From positions 1-64,000 of the forward strand of contig JAFTZQ010000016.1 of assembly GCA_017464475.1 (NCBI GenBank): a stretch of 64,000 bases of DNA, written 5' to 3'. The DNA is from Paludibacteraceae bacterium (lineage in GTDB: Bacteria > Bacteroidota > Bacteroidia > Bacteroidales > Paludibacteraceae). Both the position numbers and the translations under genes were made by a program. How positions within the stretch are numbered: position 1 is the stretch's first letter; each line of letters begins with the position of its first letter. Shown in pieces: positions 34,169 through 41,776 of this stretch. A model generated the notes under the pieces. The model saw only the letters and a program-made list of their open reading frames with translations. It had not been told where the DNA came from and ran no database searches.

Positions 34169-35182
34169 ATGAGAAACAAATACCTGCAAACTCTGGTTTT
34201 ACTATGCACACTTGCCTTTATCTCCTGCGATCGGGGGCGGACGTATTTCCCGAAGGATATCGAGCCTCGAGAGGTGGAGATAGTGCGGTTTGACAAGGCG
34301 CTGATGAACGTGCATGAGGCGACGGTAGCGCAAGATATACGTGTCCTGTACGACGAGTATCCGCTCTTCATGCCGCTCTGGGTGGAAGATATATTGGGTA
34401 TTCCGAGTGCCGACACGGCGTACTTGGAGCAAGCGCTTCCGGCGTTTCTGAACGACACCCTGTACGGTTTCAAAGCGACCAACAAAAGGGAGCAAGCTCT
34501 CTTCGCCGACGTGCGCGACATAGAGCGGTCGTTGGGCAAGGCGTTCGGACGCATCCAATGGCTCTATCCGGAGACGGAGATCCCTACCCTATACCTCTTC
34601 GTTTCGGGCTTCCAAACGCCTATCTATTTCGGCGACGAGTTGATCGGTATCGGAGCGGACATGTACCTCGGCAGCCACTATGAGTACTACAACCGAGTCG
34701 TGTATGAGTACCAGAAACAGACGATGCGAAAGGAGTGTATTCCGGTTGATGTCGTCTCCGCGTTCCTCTTCCGCACACTACCCTATACGAGCACCAAAAG
34801 CCGTCTCTTGGACCAGATGCTCTACCGCGGCAAGGTGATGTACCTGACCTCGCTGATCTTCGACGAGTTGCCGGGATATGAGGTCATGGGCTGGACAAAA
34901 GAGCAGTGGGAATGGTGCGTCCGGAATGAGCGGGCTATATGGCATTTAGTAATGGACAAAAGGGACCTCTTCAAGACCGAGAATCTGGTCTTGACGGGGT
35001 ATTTGAACGACGGTCCGTTCACTTCAGAGATCTCCCAGGACGCTCCGGGAAGACTCGGTATATGGCTCGGATGGCGCATCGCCGAGAGCTATATGGAGCA
35101 TAACGAAGCTGTCTCCTTGACGGACCTGATGGCGGAAGGCGATGCACAGAAGATATTGGAAGAGAGTTATTACAAGCCGTAA
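34169..35182 (+). CDS. gldB: GldB-family lipoprotein
   Basis: 337 residues. Lipoprotein signal LVLLCTLAFISCDRG with lipid-attachment Cys at ~residue 20, then the GldB pattern: EVEIVRFDKALMNV, LYDEYPLFMPLWVEDILG, PTLYLFVSGFQTPIYF, IGADMYLG, RTLPYTSTKSRLLDQMLYRGKVMYL and the C-terminal WLGWRIAESYM. GldB is required for gliding in Flavobacterium, and homologues persist in non-gliding Bacteroidales. The family resembles zinc peptidases, but an intact HExxH was not seen. Presence fits a T9SS-bearing cell. Only 6 bp to the next gene. The symbol is by homology, not by proven role here. Confidence 0.82.
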   Translation: MRNKYLQTLVLLCTLAFISCDRGRTYFPKDIEPREVEIVRFDKALMNVHEATVAQDIRVLYDEYPLFMPLWVEDILGIPSADTAYLEQALPAFLNDTLYGFKATNKREQALFADVRDIERSLGKAFGRIQWLYPETEIPTLYLFVSGFQTPIYFGDELIGIGADMYLGSHYEYYNRVVYEYQKQTMRKECIPVDVVSAFLFRTLPYTSTKSRLLDQMLYRGKVMYLTSLIFDELPGYEVMGWTKEQWEWCVRNERAIWHLVMDKRDLFKTENLVLTGYLNDGPFTSEISQDAPGRLGIWLGWRIAESYMEHNEAVSLTDLMAEGDAQKILEESYYKP

Positions 35183-35188
35183 GGACAA

Positions 35189-36304
35189 ATGAGAAAACAT
35201 TGGATTGATAATTTGCGTTGGGTGACCGTACTGCTGGTACTCTTTTACCACGTTATTTACTACTACAACGGCAAAGGGGTAGTAGGCGGAATAGGTGGTT
35301 TCGGAGGTCCTCAGTACCAAGATTTTGTGATGTATCTGCTCTATCCTTGGTTCATGCCTCTTTTGTTCTTGCTGGCAGGCATCAGTGCCCGGTACGCATT
35401 GGATGCACATTCGGAGAAAGAGTGGTTTCAAAGCCGCACCCGCAAGCTGTTAGTGCCCGCCACCATCGGATTATTTGTTTTTCAATGGATTGCAGGTTAT
35501 TTCAACACGCATACACTTAGTTATACGAATGGAATAGACATGCTTGCCGATACTCCGGGTATCATCAAGTATATGGCATGGTCGCTGAGCGGAACAGGTC
35601 CGTTATGGTTTATACAGGATCTATGGTTGTTCAGTCTGGTTTTGCTGCTCGTTCGGAAGGTGGATGCACAAGATCGGTTCTACGGGTTCTGTGGGAAGAT
35701 GGGTTTGGCAGGAATTATCCTGTTGGGTGTAGTGTATTGGTTAGGTACCCGAACGCTGATTATGCACCCTCGTCCCGAAAGTTTGGACGGTCTTTACAAC
35801 GGCTACAAACCGTTCTTTTACCTCATTTTCTTTTTGAGCGGATACTTCGTCTTCTCGCATGAAAATGGGATAGCGGCTTTGAGAAGAGGATGGGTAGCAC
35901 TGATGGTTTGCGCCGTAGCAAGCGGAATAGTATTGTTAATTACTACTTTCGGCGAAGATAACACTACTCCGGCGTACCTGAGCAGTCCGCTCAACTGCGT
36001 GTATGGATGGCTGATGTGCCTTGCTATGATCGGATGGTTCGCAGCCTGTTTTGATGAGCGGAAATCCAAGTTTGCGGATTATATGTGCCGCAACAGTTTT
36101 GGTATCTATGTCGTTCACTATATATTTATATCCGGTTTGGGATATAGTATGAAGGTTTATACAACGCTTCCTCCGGTTGCAATGTACGTGCTGCTTACGG
36201 TTGCTGTATTTGCGTTGTCGCCGCTGTTAGTGGAACTGATACGCCGTATCCCTGTTGTCAGATGGTGTGTATTGGGAGAAAGAACAAGAACTATCAAGAA
36301 ATGA
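35189..36304 (+). CDS. Acyltransferase family 3 membrane protein
   Basis: 371 residues with about ten membrane helices. N-terminal MRKHWIDNLRWVTVLLVLFYHVIYYYNG contains the Arg and catalytic His of acyltransferase-3 proteins (R-x10-H pattern around residues 9-20). Further: PWFMPLLFLLAGISARYAL, RTRKLLVPATIGL, GPLWFIQDLWLFSL and NSFGIYVVHYIFI. These enzymes O-acylate extracytoplasmic sugars or peptidoglycan; the substrate cannot be read from the sequence. Between gldB (6 bp) and sufS (9 bp), so likely one transcript. Confidence 0.85.
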   Translation: MRKHWIDNLRWVTVLLVLFYHVIYYYNGKGVVGGIGGFGGPQYQDFVMYLLYPWFMPLLFLLAGISARYALDAHSEKEWFQSRTRKLLVPATIGLFVFQWIAGYFNTHTLSYTNGIDMLADTPGIIKYMAWSLSGTGPLWFIQDLWLFSLVLLLVRKVDAQDRFYGFCGKMGLAGIILLGVVYWLGTRTLIMHPRPESLDGLYNGYKPFFYLIFFLSGYFVFSHENGIAALRRGWVALMVCAVASGIVLLITTFGEDNTTPAYLSSPLNCVYGWLMCLAMIGWFAACFDERKSKFADYMCRNSFGIYVVHYIFISGLGYSMKVYTTLPPVAMYVLLTVAVFALSPLLVELIRRIPVVRWCVLGERTRTIKK

Positions 36305-36313
36305 GAAACAGCT

Positions 36314-37552
36314 ATGAATAGAGCAGATTTTCCGATATTAAAGGAGACCGTTCACGGACGACCGTTAGTCTATCTCGATAATGCGGCAACGAGCCAGAAG
36401 CCGCAAGTTGTGATGGACGCTATCACCGAGGCGTACACCCATTGGAACAGCAATATCCACCGCGGCGTACACCATCTGAGCCAAGTAGCGACCATGAAAC
36501 ATGAGGAAGCGCGTCAAGCCGTGGCGGATTTTATCGGTGCCAAAAGCTCCGACGAGATCGTCTTCACCAAAGGCACGACCGACAGCCTCAACGCGCTGGC
36601 TTTCTCCTTCGGAGAAGCTTTTATCCGTGAGGGCGACGAGATCATCGTCTCTGCCGTGGAGCACCATTCCAATATCGTGCCGTGGCAAATGCTCTGTGAG
36701 CGCAAGAAAGCCGTCCTCCGGCATATCCCCTTGCACGAAGATCTAACGCTCGATATAGAGGCGTTTAAAGGGCTTCTGAGCGAAAAAACCAAACTCATCT
36801 CCGTCGCGCATGTCAGCAATGTGTTGGGAACGATCAATCCCGTCGAGGAGATAATAAGGATTGCGCACGAACGCAATATCCCGGTTTGTATCGACGGAGC
36901 GCAGTCTGTGCCGCATAGAGCGATTGACGTGCAGGCACTAGATTGCGATTTCTTGGCTTTCTCGGGACATAAGATGTACGGTCCGACCGGCATCGGTGTG
37001 CTCTATGGCAAACGCGAGTGGCTGGAACTACTACCGCCGCACGAGGGTGGGGGAGAAATGATCAACCATGTCCGTTGGTCCGGCACGACCTATAATGAGT
37101 TGCCGTATAAGTTCGAAGCCGGCACGCCTAATTTCGTCGGCTCCTACGCGCTGCACCAAGCCATCAACTATATGCAATCGATCGGCATGGACGCTATCGA
37201 AGCACATGAGCGCGACCTGACGGAGTACTGCGAGGAAAGGATGAAGGAGGAAAATGAAAGGATGAAGGAAGAGGGCGTGCAGGTGCATGTCTATGCCGCG
37301 TCCCAGCCCAAAGCCGGAGTCATCAGCTTTAATGTGTTCAGCCGTCAGGATTTGATTCACCCCTTTGACATTGGGACGCTGTTGGACCAGCAGGGCATCG
37401 CAGTCCGAACAGGACACCATTGCGCCGAACCTCTCATCGACGAATTAGGTGTGCCCGGCACGGTACGAGTTTCTTTTGGATTGTATAATGATCGCGCAGA
37501 TATAGACGCTTTCATCGCCGCTTTGGAGAAGACAATACGCATCCTCTGTTGA
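36314..37552 (+). CDS. sufS: Cysteine desulfurase SufS
   Basis: 412 residues, class-V PLP enzyme releasing sulfur from cysteine for Fe-S cluster assembly. PLP lysine K220 in FSGHKMYGPTGIGVLYG; active-site cysteine C370 in RTGHHCAEPL; YLDNAATSQKP near the N-terminus; RVSFGLYN at the C-terminus. An insertion around residues 308-320 (EERMKEENERMKEEG) comes from a GAAAGGA/TGAAGGA 7-bp word array and lies in the C-terminal small domain where loops vary. No other suf genes adjacent. Followed by a good terminator. Confidence 0.95.
   Translation: MNRADFPILKETVHGRPLVYLDNAATSQKPQVVMDAITEAYTHWNSNIHRGVHHLSQVATMKHEEARQAVADFIGAKSSDEIVFTKGTTDSLNALAFSFGEAFIREGDEIIVSAVEHHSNIVPWQMLCERKKAVLRHIPLHEDLTLDIEAFKGLLSEKTKLISVAHVSNVLGTINPVEEIIRIAHERNIPVCIDGAQSVPHRAIDVQALDCDFLAFSGHKMYGPTGIGVLYGKREWLELLPPHEGGGEMINHVRWSGTTYNELPYKFEAGTPNFVGSYALHQAINYMQSIGMDAIEAHERDLTEYCEERMKEENERMKEEGVQVHVYAASQPKAGVISFNVFSRQDLIHPFDIGTLLDQQGIAVRTGHHCAEPLIDELGVPGTVRVSFGLYNDRADIDAFIAALEKTIRILC
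37236..37279. repeat. Heptanucleotide GAAAGGA/TGAAGGA array inside sufS
   Basis: GAAAGGA-TGAAGGA-GGAAAAT-GAAAGGA-TGAAGGA at 7-bp period, in frame, encoding ERMKEENERMKEE. The same words form a longer array at 38219-38297 after the regulator gene. Confidence 0.8.
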
Positions 37553-37583
37553 CTTATTATCGACTTTTTACGCAGAGTTTAGA

Positions 37584-37626
37584 CCACTAATTTGGGACGA
37601 TACCAAATAAGTGGAGGATTTTTTTT
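37584..37626 (+). terminator. Rho-independent terminator of the sufS transcript
   Basis: Hairpin CCACTAATTTGG / CCAAATAAGTGG with a short loop, then AGGA and a run of eight or more T, 30 bp after the sufS stop codon. Confidence 0.75.
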
Positions 37627-37655
37627 GCATATTTCACGCAAAATGAGTACTTTTG
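37624..37655 (+). promoter_or_regulatory. Promoter of the AraC-type regulator
   Basis: TTTG at 37624-37627 (within the terminator T-run), 20-bp spacer, TACTTTTG at 37648-37655; 56 bp to ATG 37712. Confidence 0.65.
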
Positions 37656-37711
37656 CAGAAAATTTGGAACACCGAATATTGAATCTATTCGGGTAATTAG
37701 TCTGAAAGGAA

Positions 37712-38242
37712 ATGAATATCCTATATATTTTTACAGAACACGCGTTCGCTTTTTTCGTGGGCATTGCGGTCGTAAGTTTTGCTTTTGCCGTCTTCTTGGT
37801 CTTCAGGTCGCAGCGGTTTAAGAAGAAAAACAAAGCTTTGGAGCAGAAACTGACGGAACTGAACCGCGAAACGCCAAGCCGCGAAGCGCAGAACCGCAAC
37901 CGGGACGCCGAGACCTACCAACGAATAATAAGAGCGGTCTATGACGATAAACTATATGCCGACCAGCACATGGACAGAGACACGTTTGCCGCACGCATGA
38001 ACCTCTCACGACACGCGCTCAACCGAATTATTAGCAACAACTCCTCCGGGCAATCGTTTCCGCAATGGATCAATAATATCCGGATTGAGACGGGCTGCGA
38101 AATGTTGCTGAACGAACCCGATAAATCGGTAGTTGATATAGCCAAAGAAGTGGGGCTGACCCCGAATAATTTTCACCGGCTGTTCCGTAACCGCTATGGC
38201 ATGACGCCGATCCGGTATAGAAAGGAAGAAGGACGAAAATGA
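37712..38242 (+). CDS. Membrane-anchored AraC-family transcription regulator
   Basis: 176 residues. One N-terminal membrane helix (AFAFFVGIAVVSFAFAVFLVF, ~11-31), a short charged coiled coil (KKKNKALEQKLTELNRE), then a complete AraC/XylS double-HTH domain (residues ~75-170): FAARMNLSRHALNRIISNNS and VVDIAKEVGLTPNNFHRLFRNRYGMTPIRYRK. There is no sensory domain outside the membrane, so it is a minimal version of the Bacteroidota TPR-TM-AraC architecture. It is transcribed alone. The 3' end runs into the word array at 38219-38297. Target unknown. Confidence 0.85.
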   Translation: MNILYIFTEHAFAFFVGIAVVSFAFAVFLVFRSQRFKKKNKALEQKLTELNRETPSREAQNRNRDAETYQRIIRAVYDDKLYADQHMDRDTFAARMNLSRHALNRIISNNSSGQSFPQWINNIRIETGCEMLLNEPDKSVVDIAKEVGLTPNNFHRLFRNRYGMTPIRYRKEEGRK

Positions 38243-38297
38243 AAGGACGAAGGACGAAAATGAAAGGACGAAGGACAAAATGAAAGGATGAAGGAAA
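38219..38297. repeat. Heptanucleotide array after the AraC regulator
   Basis: Eleven or so 7-bp words (GACGAAA, ATGAAAG, GACGAAG, GACAAAA and variants) run from the last codons of the regulator (KEEGRK) into the intergenic region. Composition and period match the insert in sufS. Confidence 0.8.
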
Positions 38298-38303
38298 GTC
38301 AAA

Positions 38304-38399
38304 CAAGCCAATTAAATGTTTTCATAGGGTTTTGTAAAGAGCGTTTTCTCCAAATTGGCTTGTTCCTCCCGCAGCATGTGAATGTAGCGGGAGTTTTTT
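38304..38399 (+). ncRNA. Candidate structured RNA ending in an intrinsic terminator
   Basis: Complementary 10-bp arms CAAGCCAATT (38304-38313) and AATTGGCTTG (38353-38362) enclose about 40 nt, followed at once by a strong terminator hairpin CTCCCGC (38366-38372) / GCGGGAG (38387-38393) and six T. No ORF of merit. It may be the processed 3' UTR of the regulator or a small RNA. No promoter consensus is visible immediately upstream. The rest of 38243-38727 contains only repeats listed separately. Confidence 0.4.
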
Positions 38400-38430
38400 A
38401 TAATGCAACTCATTATAAATCAAATGTCCG

Positions 38431-38544
38431 ATTATTAAGATTGCCGCCTCGCGGAAGAATAACTGTCACCACCGAGCGACGAGCGGGAGACAAGCGAGAG
38501 ACAAGCGGCACAAGAAAAAGACAGGAAAATGTACTCTGATTAAG
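38431..38544. repeat. 114-bp dispersed repeat, copy 1
   Basis: Starts ATTATTAAGATTGCCGCCTC and ends GTACTCTGATTAAG. The centre is a degenerate 11-bp word array (GGGAGACAAGC, GAGAGACAAGC). A second 114-bp copy is at 47871-47984. In both, the segment AATGTnC followed by ATTAAG appears at the two ends, 105 bp apart. Confidence 0.75.
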
Positions 38545-38570
38545 AAATCAGACAAAAGCGTCATAACAAT

Positions 38571-38615
38571 GCGGACGCGACGGCCCGCAACGATCTTTGA
38601 CATATTGGATTACCG
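38571..38615. repeat. Solo right end of the GGTAATCC MITE-like element
   Basis: GCGGACGCGACGGCCCGC (hairpin) followed by AACGATCTTTGACATATTGG and ATTACCG, the same right terminus as the full-length copy at 46219-46422. Lies 110 bp beyond the stop of the minus-strand ATPase gene. Confidence 0.7.
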
Positions 38616-38727
38616 CTCGCGGTCGGCAACATGTGTGCAATTGTCGATACCGCGATGCTAAATCGACTGGCAACATGTGCCTCCGCTCTCCCCACAAATT
38701 AAAATTTGCGGGGTCCCCGGATGGCGG

Positions 38728-39912
38728 TTAGTAGTTCAGACCGAATGCCCACAACGGAACGACATTGTGGTGACCGTACTCGATATCGTCTTTTACGATA
38801 AATCCGTTCGGTACATCCTCAATCTGTTGTTTGCCTTTCTTGCGGCCTCCGATTTCAAAGGTATATTCGCTGATCGTGAAATCCGAGACGCGGGAAGCCA
38901 GCACATGGTTCTGCACACGCATCTGGTTATAAAAGAACGTCTCCCTCAGGCTGCCTGTATCGGGTTTGCCGAAAGCCAGAACGGTCATCAGACTGGGATT
39001 GTCAAGATACACTTTCTCAACTTTCCCCAGCCCGCGCAAGCCGCCTGTGTTGTCGCGCAACAAACCGATCATACCGGCTTTTTCGAGATAGACCAAGTAA
39101 TCGGAGATGTTGTTTTTGCTTACTCCTACCTCTTGCGACAAACTGTCCGCGTTGGGTTTCATTGGCGCAATACCGGATATGACGCCTAACAGTTGGATCA
39201 GCTTGCGTGCCGTGGAAGCTTTGAGGTCTGCGTATTGGGCAATATCGGATTCAATGGTCTGTCGTACTATCTGTTCCATACGCAGCGGGAAATCTTCTGC
39301 ATCGCTGAACGGGTAATAGCCGCGCTGCAGATAGTCTTTGAAATAAGCAAGCGGGTGCTCCACCGGTTTGGATACTTCATGAGCCAGTATCTGCTCCAAC
39401 GAGTATGCCGGCGTATGGATGTCATGGAACAGCGCAAGGTACTCGCGGAAACTCAGTCCCTGCATGGTGTATATCACCGCCCGACGGCTCAAATCCGCTT
39501 CGCCGTCTATGATGTCCAGAATGGAGGAACCGGTAAAAGTGACTTTCAAATCGGGGTGCGTGTCGTATATCTGTTTCAGTTCGCGCGACCAGTTCTTGTA
39601 TTTATGCACCTCGTCAATATACAGATGTTTTCCGCCGTACTTGACAAAACTGTCCGTCAGATCAACGAGCGTGTGGGTAGCCAGATACAGCGAGTCTGCA
39701 GAGATATACATACTCTGCTCCCTGTCGCTACTCTCTGCCATGTGCTGCAGCAAGAGTGTCGATTTACCAACTCCGCGCGGGCCTACCAATCCCGCCATGC
39801 GCCCCTCCCAAGGAAAGCGGTCATACATATACCGGTGAAAAGCCTTCGGGACACGCTGCAGCTGATCGTTTTGATACGCTACTAATGAATCGTCAATCGC
39901 TACCATATGCAT
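38728..39912 (-). CDS. P-loop ATPase, AAA_14/DUF4143-type (ATPase 1)
   Basis: 394 residues. Walker A GPRGVGKST (residues ~44-52), Walker B HLYIDEVHK (~95-103), sensor VTFTGSSI, then LSRRAVIYTMQGLSFREYLAL, the diagnostic AAA_14 segment. The C-terminal part corresponds to the DUF4143 region but its nuclease-like strand is altered (FEIGGRKKGKQQIED). Most similar in this window to the 40388-41596 ATPase: both share the HKYxNWSRE motif and the ending PLWxFGxxY. These ATPases are widespread in Bacteroidota in many diverged copies per genome, with no established function. It has its own promoter, and an upstream 32-bp repeat array. Confidence 0.88.
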   Translation of the reverse strand: MHMVAIDDSLVAYQNDQLQRVPKAFHRYMYDRFPWEGRMAGLVGPRGVGKSTLLLQHMAESSDREQSMYISADSLYLATHTLVDLTDSFVKYGGKHLYIDEVHKYKNWSRELKQIYDTHPDLKVTFTGSSILDIIDGEADLSRRAVIYTMQGLSFREYLALFHDIHTPAYSLEQILAHEVSKPVEHPLAYFKDYLQRGYYPFSDAEDFPLRMEQIVRQTIESDIAQYADLKASTARKLIQLLGVISGIAPMKPNADSLSQEVGVSKNNISDYLVYLEKAGMIGLLRDNTGGLRGLGKVEKVYLDNPSLMTVLAFGKPDTGSLRETFFYNQMRVQNHVLASRVSDFTISEYTFEIGGRKKGKQQIEDVPNGFIVKDDIEYGHHNVVPLWAFGLNY

Positions 39913-39933
39913 CTATGTTTTGGAATTTGCGTG

Positions 39934-39965
39934 CAAAGTTAGTACTTTTTTTGCATATAAACAAA
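39934..39965 (-). promoter_or_regulatory. Promoter of ATPase 1
   Basis: On the minus strand: TTTG (39965-39962), 20-bp spacer, TAACTTTG (39941-39934), 22 bp before ATG 39912. Confidence 0.65.
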
Positions 39966-39982
39966 TATTTCTTGAGAAAAAT

Positions 39983-40078
39983 CACTCAATGAGGGAGATT
40001 TTTACAAAAACGAGCACTTAATAAGGGATATTCTAAGCAAGAAATGCATTTTTTTAGTGCAATTCGGTAATCCAATAA
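39983..40078. repeat. Degenerate ~32-bp tandem repeats upstream of the ATPase 1 promoter
   Basis: Units begin CACTCAATGAGGGA (39983) and CACTTAATAAGGGA (40015), with a weaker third starting CATTTTTTTAG (40047); the interval is 32 bp. The array lies in the 475-bp divergent region between ATPases 1 and 2. The region has no gene. Confidence 0.55.
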
Positions 40079-40165
40079 AGCGGATTGCCGCTTTTTTATG
40101 CTCGCCTGGTTTATCTGGGATAGCGTAAGCGGTCTATAATAAAAAGCGGGCGCGACGGCCCGCAA
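40066..40165. repeat. Left part of the GGTAATCC MITE-like element
   Basis: GGTAATCCAATA terminus, then an AAGCGG/CCGCTT hairpin with a T-run (a possible terminator), ATGCTCGCCTGG, a segment GATAGCGTAAGCGGTC and the GCGGGC/GCCCGC hairpin. Aligns over about 100 bp with 46219-46316 and 41627-41708. Confidence 0.75.
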
Positions 40166-40242
40166 CGAATCGAATTTCTTGGCAGAAACACGATTTTTTG
40201 CGGGGGCCCCGGATAGTTTTGCAAGTTTTTTAACCAAAACGC

Positions 40243-40273
40243 TTGCATATTTGCAAAATTTGTAGTACCTTTG
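40243..40273 (+). promoter_or_regulatory. Promoter of ATPase 2
   Basis: TTG at 40243-40245, 20-bp spacer, TACCTTTG at 40266-40273. Confidence 0.7.
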
Positions 40274-40285
40274 CGGCGGATTTGT

Positions 40286-40384
40286 GCTTAATGCAAAAAA
40301 CACACATTCGCGATTTGTGCTCAATATAAAAAGCACAAAAGAAGGTAGATTGCTCAATATAATAATCACAGACTAACACTATAA
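40286..40384. repeat. Three 33-bp tandem repeats in the leader of ATPase 2
   Basis: Units start GCTTAATGCAAAAAACAC (40286), GCTCAATATAAAAAGCAC (40319) and GCTCAATATAATAATCAC (40352), exactly 33 bp apart. They fill the whole leader from just after the promoter to the start codon at 40388. The second halves of the units diverge. Confidence 0.7.
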
Positions 40385-40387
40385 GCA

Positions 40388-41596
40388 ATGAAAAACTTGA
40401 TTGACAAGCATGTAAGCTATTACAAGAAAACGCCGATGAATATCATCCGTCAGTGTAGTAAGGAGATCAACTGGGACACGCCTTTGATGGCATTGCGCGG
40501 TTCCAAAGGAGTGGGCAAATCCACCATCATGCGGCAATATATCAAACAGCATTATGCGATCTCCGACCGTTCTGTGTTGTATTGCTCTTGTGACGGGGCC
40601 TATTTTGCCTCCCATTCGTTGCTGGATTTGGCGGAACAGTTCTACAAAGTAGGCGGCAAACATCTGTTTTTGGACGAGATACACAAATACCCCAACTGGA
40701 GCCGTGAGATAAAGGAGATTTACGATCTCTATGAATCGGATATGCGCATAGTGATCAGCGGAAGTTCACTGCTGAGTCTCCAGCAAGGCGATGCGGACTT
40801 GAGCAGGCGATGTGTCAATCATGATATCCAGGGTTTGAGTTTTCGCGAGTTCCTGTATTTCTTCAAAGGAATAGATTTCCCCAAATACACCTTGGAGCAA
40901 CTGCTCGCAGACCCTTGGACATTAGCCAATGATGTAAACGGGAAATGCAGACCGCTGCAGTTCTTCCGGGAATACCTGCAATATGGTTATTACCCTTATT
41001 ATTTGCAACTCAAGGACACGGTGGATTATTACTCTACCATCGAGAATACAGTCAGCTATATCATCGATGATGAGTTGCCGCGGATATGCCGGGTGGATGT
41101 AGCCAACACTCGCAAAATCAAAGCGTTGGTCAATATCCTGTCCGTCTCTGTTCCGTACGATGTAGATATCAAACGTCTGTCTGTTCAGAGCGCGCTGCAA
41201 CGGAATACGATTCTGGAGTACCTCAATTATCTGGAGAAAGCGGATATTCTGCATCTGCTCTATTCCGACTATTACAATGCCAAGAAGATGCAGAAACCGG
41301 ACAAGATTCTGATGGATAACAGTAATATGCTGTACGCTATGGCGTCGCAGCCGGTCAATATCGGTACCGTCCGCGAGACTTTTGCTGTGAACCAACTGGC
41401 ACAAGCCCATTTGGTGGAATATGGCAAGTCGAAAGGTGATTTTCTGGTCGATGGCAAATATACGATCGAAGTAGGCGGTGCAGACAAAGACTATACCCAG
41501 ATTGCCGATATACCGGATTCCTACATCCTTGCGGATGATATGGAATACCCGTATGGCAACAAACTGCCTCTCTGGCTGTTCGGCTTCCTATACTAA
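40388..41596 (+). CDS. P-loop ATPase, AAA_14/DUF4143-type (ATPase 2)
   Basis: 402 residues. Walker A GSKGVGKST (~38-46), Walker B HLFLDEIHK (~94-102), IVISGSSLL sensor, LSRRCVNHDIQGLSFREFLYF. A winged-helix-like middle region (NTILEYLNYLEKADIL) is followed by the C-terminal domain with YTIEVGGADKDYTQI, in which the ExK of nuclease-like DUF4143 proteins is not preserved, and the shared ending PLWLFGFLY. Close paralogue of ATPase 1, transcribed divergently from it. Its leader is fully occupied by 33-bp repeats; a truncated MITE-like element follows the gene and could supply its terminator. Confidence 0.88.
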   Translation: MKNLIDKHVSYYKKTPMNIIRQCSKEINWDTPLMALRGSKGVGKSTIMRQYIKQHYAISDRSVLYCSCDGAYFASHSLLDLAEQFYKVGGKHLFLDEIHKYPNWSREIKEIYDLYESDMRIVISGSSLLSLQQGDADLSRRCVNHDIQGLSFREFLYFFKGIDFPKYTLEQLLADPWTLANDVNGKCRPLQFFREYLQYGYYPYYLQLKDTVDYYSTIENTVSYIIDDELPRICRVDVANTRKIKALVNILSVSVPYDVDIKRLSVQSALQRNTILEYLNYLEKADILHLLYSDYYNAKKMQKPDKILMDNSNMLYAMASQPVNIGTVRETFAVNQLAQAHLVEYGKSKGDFLVDGKYTIEVGGADKDYTQIADIPDSYILADDMEYPYGNKLPLWLFGFLY

Positions 41597-41626
41597 GGAA
41601 AACATACATAACACACTATTTTAAGC

Positions 41627-41708
41627 GGTAATCCAAAGCGGTTTACCGCTTTTTTATGCTCGCCTGGTTTATCTGGGATAGCGTAAGCGGTCTATAGCGC
41701 GACGGAAC
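41627..41708. repeat. Left part of the GGTAATCC MITE-like element downstream of ATPase 2
   Basis: GGTAATCCAAAGCGG, then the hairpin AAAGCGG/CCGCTTT with T-run, and the same CGCCTGGTTTATCTGGG continuation as at 40066-40165. The terminal motif is partly altered. The hairpin probably terminates ATPase 2 transcription. Confidence 0.7.
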
Positions 41709-41776
41709 GGGAGAAAGACCGTGTCCGTTCCGCCTAAGAGGGATAATGCCCAATGGATGGACGAAAAGGAGATCGA

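Noticed and set aside
38288..38539. 83-codon ORF after the AraC regulator
   Set aside because: Spans a terminator hairpin and a dispersed 114-bp repeat, with no protein-like features.
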